A DNA stretch of 7,296 nucleotides. Origin: Mycoplasmatota bacterium (GTDB lineage: Bacteria > Bacillota_I > Bacilli_A > RF39 > UBA660). Position 1 is the first letter of the stretch; each line of letters begins with the position of its first letter. The DNA is taken from positions 1 through 7,296 of the forward strand of contig DUWA01000182.1 of assembly GCA_012840755.1 (NCBI GenBank), written 5' to 3'. The translations under genes were made by a program, and so were the position numbers. The notes under the pieces are model-generated. The model did not search any database and was not told the DNA's origin. It was given only the letters and a program-made list of their open reading frames with translations. Positions 6,654 to 7,296 of the stretch are shown in pieces.

Positions 6654-7229
6654 CTAATTAATTAGAATTTGGTCTACTATGCCATAATCTAAAGCTTCTT
6701 CAGCAGTTAAAAAATAATCTCTTTCTGTATCTTTTTCTACTTCTTTTATATCTCTTTTGGTATTTTTAGCTAAAATTATATTAAGTTTTTCTCTTAATCT
6801 TAATATTCTTTCTGCAGCTATTTTAATTTCTGTTGCTTGACCTTGTGCTCCACCAAGCGGTTGATGTATCATTACCTCACTATTAGGGAGGCAAAATCTT
6901 TTACCTGCTTTACCACTTGATAATAATAATGCAGCCATACTTGCGGCCATACCTATACATATAGTAGAAACATCGCTTTTAATAAAATTAATTGTATCAT
7001 ATATAGCCATTCCAGCGGTTATACTACCACCTGGTGAATTTATATAAATACTTATATCTTCATTATTAATTGAATCTAAATATAATAATTGGCTAACAAT
7101 TACATTAGCTTTGTTATCATCTATTTCATCACCTAAAATTATTATTCTATCTTTTAATAATCTAGAATATATATCATATACACGTTCACCGTTGTTACTT
7201 TTTTCAATTACTGTTGGAATTAAAGTCAT
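6654..7229 (-). CDS. clpP: ATP-dependent Clp protease proteolytic subunit ClpP
   Basis: ClpP is the serine peptidase that stacks as two heptameric rings and degrades proteins fed in by ClpX, ClpC or ClpE; in Bacilli it controls stress responses, competence and sporulation factors. The 191-residue protein is nearly collinear with B. subtilis ClpP: LIPTVIE and the [13 protein letters not shown] segment near the N-terminus, the oxyanion-hole strand [16 protein letters not shown], and the catalytic triad Ser97 (GMAASMA), His122 ([16 protein letters not shown]) and Asp171 (TERDYF). The C-terminal tail after DQIL is a few residues shorter than in Bacillus. The start is ATG at 7229-7227, since MTLIPTVIE is the family N-terminus and AGAGG (7242-7238) lies eight bases upstream. 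The open frame continues to about 7295, but those codons cover the promoter and leader. It converges on the SASP gene and seems monocistronic. Confidence 0.98.
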   Translation of the reverse strand: MTLIPTVIEKSNNGERVYDIYSRLLKDRIIILGDEIDDNKANVIVSQLLYLDSINNEDISIYINSPGGSITAGMAIYDTINFIKSDVSTICIGMAASMAALLLSSGKAGKRFCLPNSEVMIHQPLGGAQGQATEIKIAAERILRLREKLNIILAKNTKRDIKEVEKDTERDYFLTAEEALDYGIVDQILIN

Positions 7230-7250
7230 ATAATCATCCTCTCTATATTT

Positions 7251-7280
7251 ATAATAGAAAATATATGTAAATATATTCAA
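7251..7280 (-). promoter_or_regulatory. Probable sigma-A promoter of clpP
   Basis: Read on the minus strand, TTGAAT (7280-7275, four of six -35 matches) is followed after 18 bp by TATTAT (7256-7251, five of six -10 matches). The predicted start is near 7244, leaving about 15 nt of leader with the AGAGG site. No CtsR heptad repeat (GGTCAAA pair) or CIRCE element is seen in the visible upstream bases, but only 67 bases upstream of the ATG are available. Confidence 0.5.
7260..7277. repeat. A/T inverted repeat within the clpP promoter spacer
   Basis: AATATAT (7260-7266) and ATATATT (7271-7277) form perfect 7-bp arms around GTAA, lying between the -10 and -35 and overlapping the -35 by three bases. 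The position would suit an operator, but the arms are pure A/T, so chance is quite likely. Confidence 0.4.
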
Positions 7281-7296
7281 TAAACAATATGACAAA

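Noticed and set aside
6654..6665. 12-bp palindrome CTAATTAATTAG at the clpP stop codon
   Set aside because: It is mostly A/T, within codons for the last residues, and easily arises by chance at this composition.
7230..7295. 22-residue N-terminal extension of ClpP
   Set aside because: The ClpP family starts at the M-x-LIPTVIE sequence, and the ribosome binding site and probable promoter lie within the extension.

Overview
The window is very AT-rich DNA from a low-GC, Gram-positive, endospore-forming member of the Bacilli. Three things point there: EzrA, a division regulator essentially confined to Bacilli; an alpha/beta-type small acid-soluble spore protein with a sigma-G-like promoter; and RNase Y, ThiI and ClpP proteins that all resemble the Bacillus forms. 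Strong purine-rich ribosome binding sites precede most genes. All seven genes end in TAA or TAG, and tryptophan is encoded by TGG, so nothing here requires a non-standard genetic code. The AT content and the InlB-type repeat protein suggest an uncultured gut-type Bacilli lineage (RF39- or Erysipelotrichales-like), but that placement is inference.

Layout: the window opens inside rny (RNase Y, plus strand, 5' end missing), which ends in a terminator hairpin overlapping its stop codon. Next comes ezrA with its own extended -10 promoter, then a Nudix hydrolase 37 nt downstream, probably co-transcribed with ezrA. A lipoprotein gene follows under a consensus TTGACA/TATAAT promoter and ends in a clear intrinsic terminator. 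thiI (tRNA 4-thiouridine synthetase) starts just after that from an extended -10 promoter. A short SASP gene follows with its own sporulation-type promoter. It converges on clpP (minus strand, complete) across a shared bidirectional terminator.

Most of the genes are core housekeeping functions: mRNA turnover (rny), cell division (ezrA), tRNA modification and thiamine sulfur transfer (thiI), spore DNA protection (SASP) and proteolysis (clpP). The accessory part is the Nudix/lipoprotein pair lying between ezrA and thiI. In Bacillus and Listeria a NifS-like cysteine desulfurase normally sits there, next to thiI. The least understood gene is the lipoprotein: an InlB-like repeat, a charged linker and an unrecognised cysteine-rich C-terminal half. 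I see no mobile element, CRISPR array, structural RNA gene or clear defence system. No intergenic stretch reaches 300 bases.
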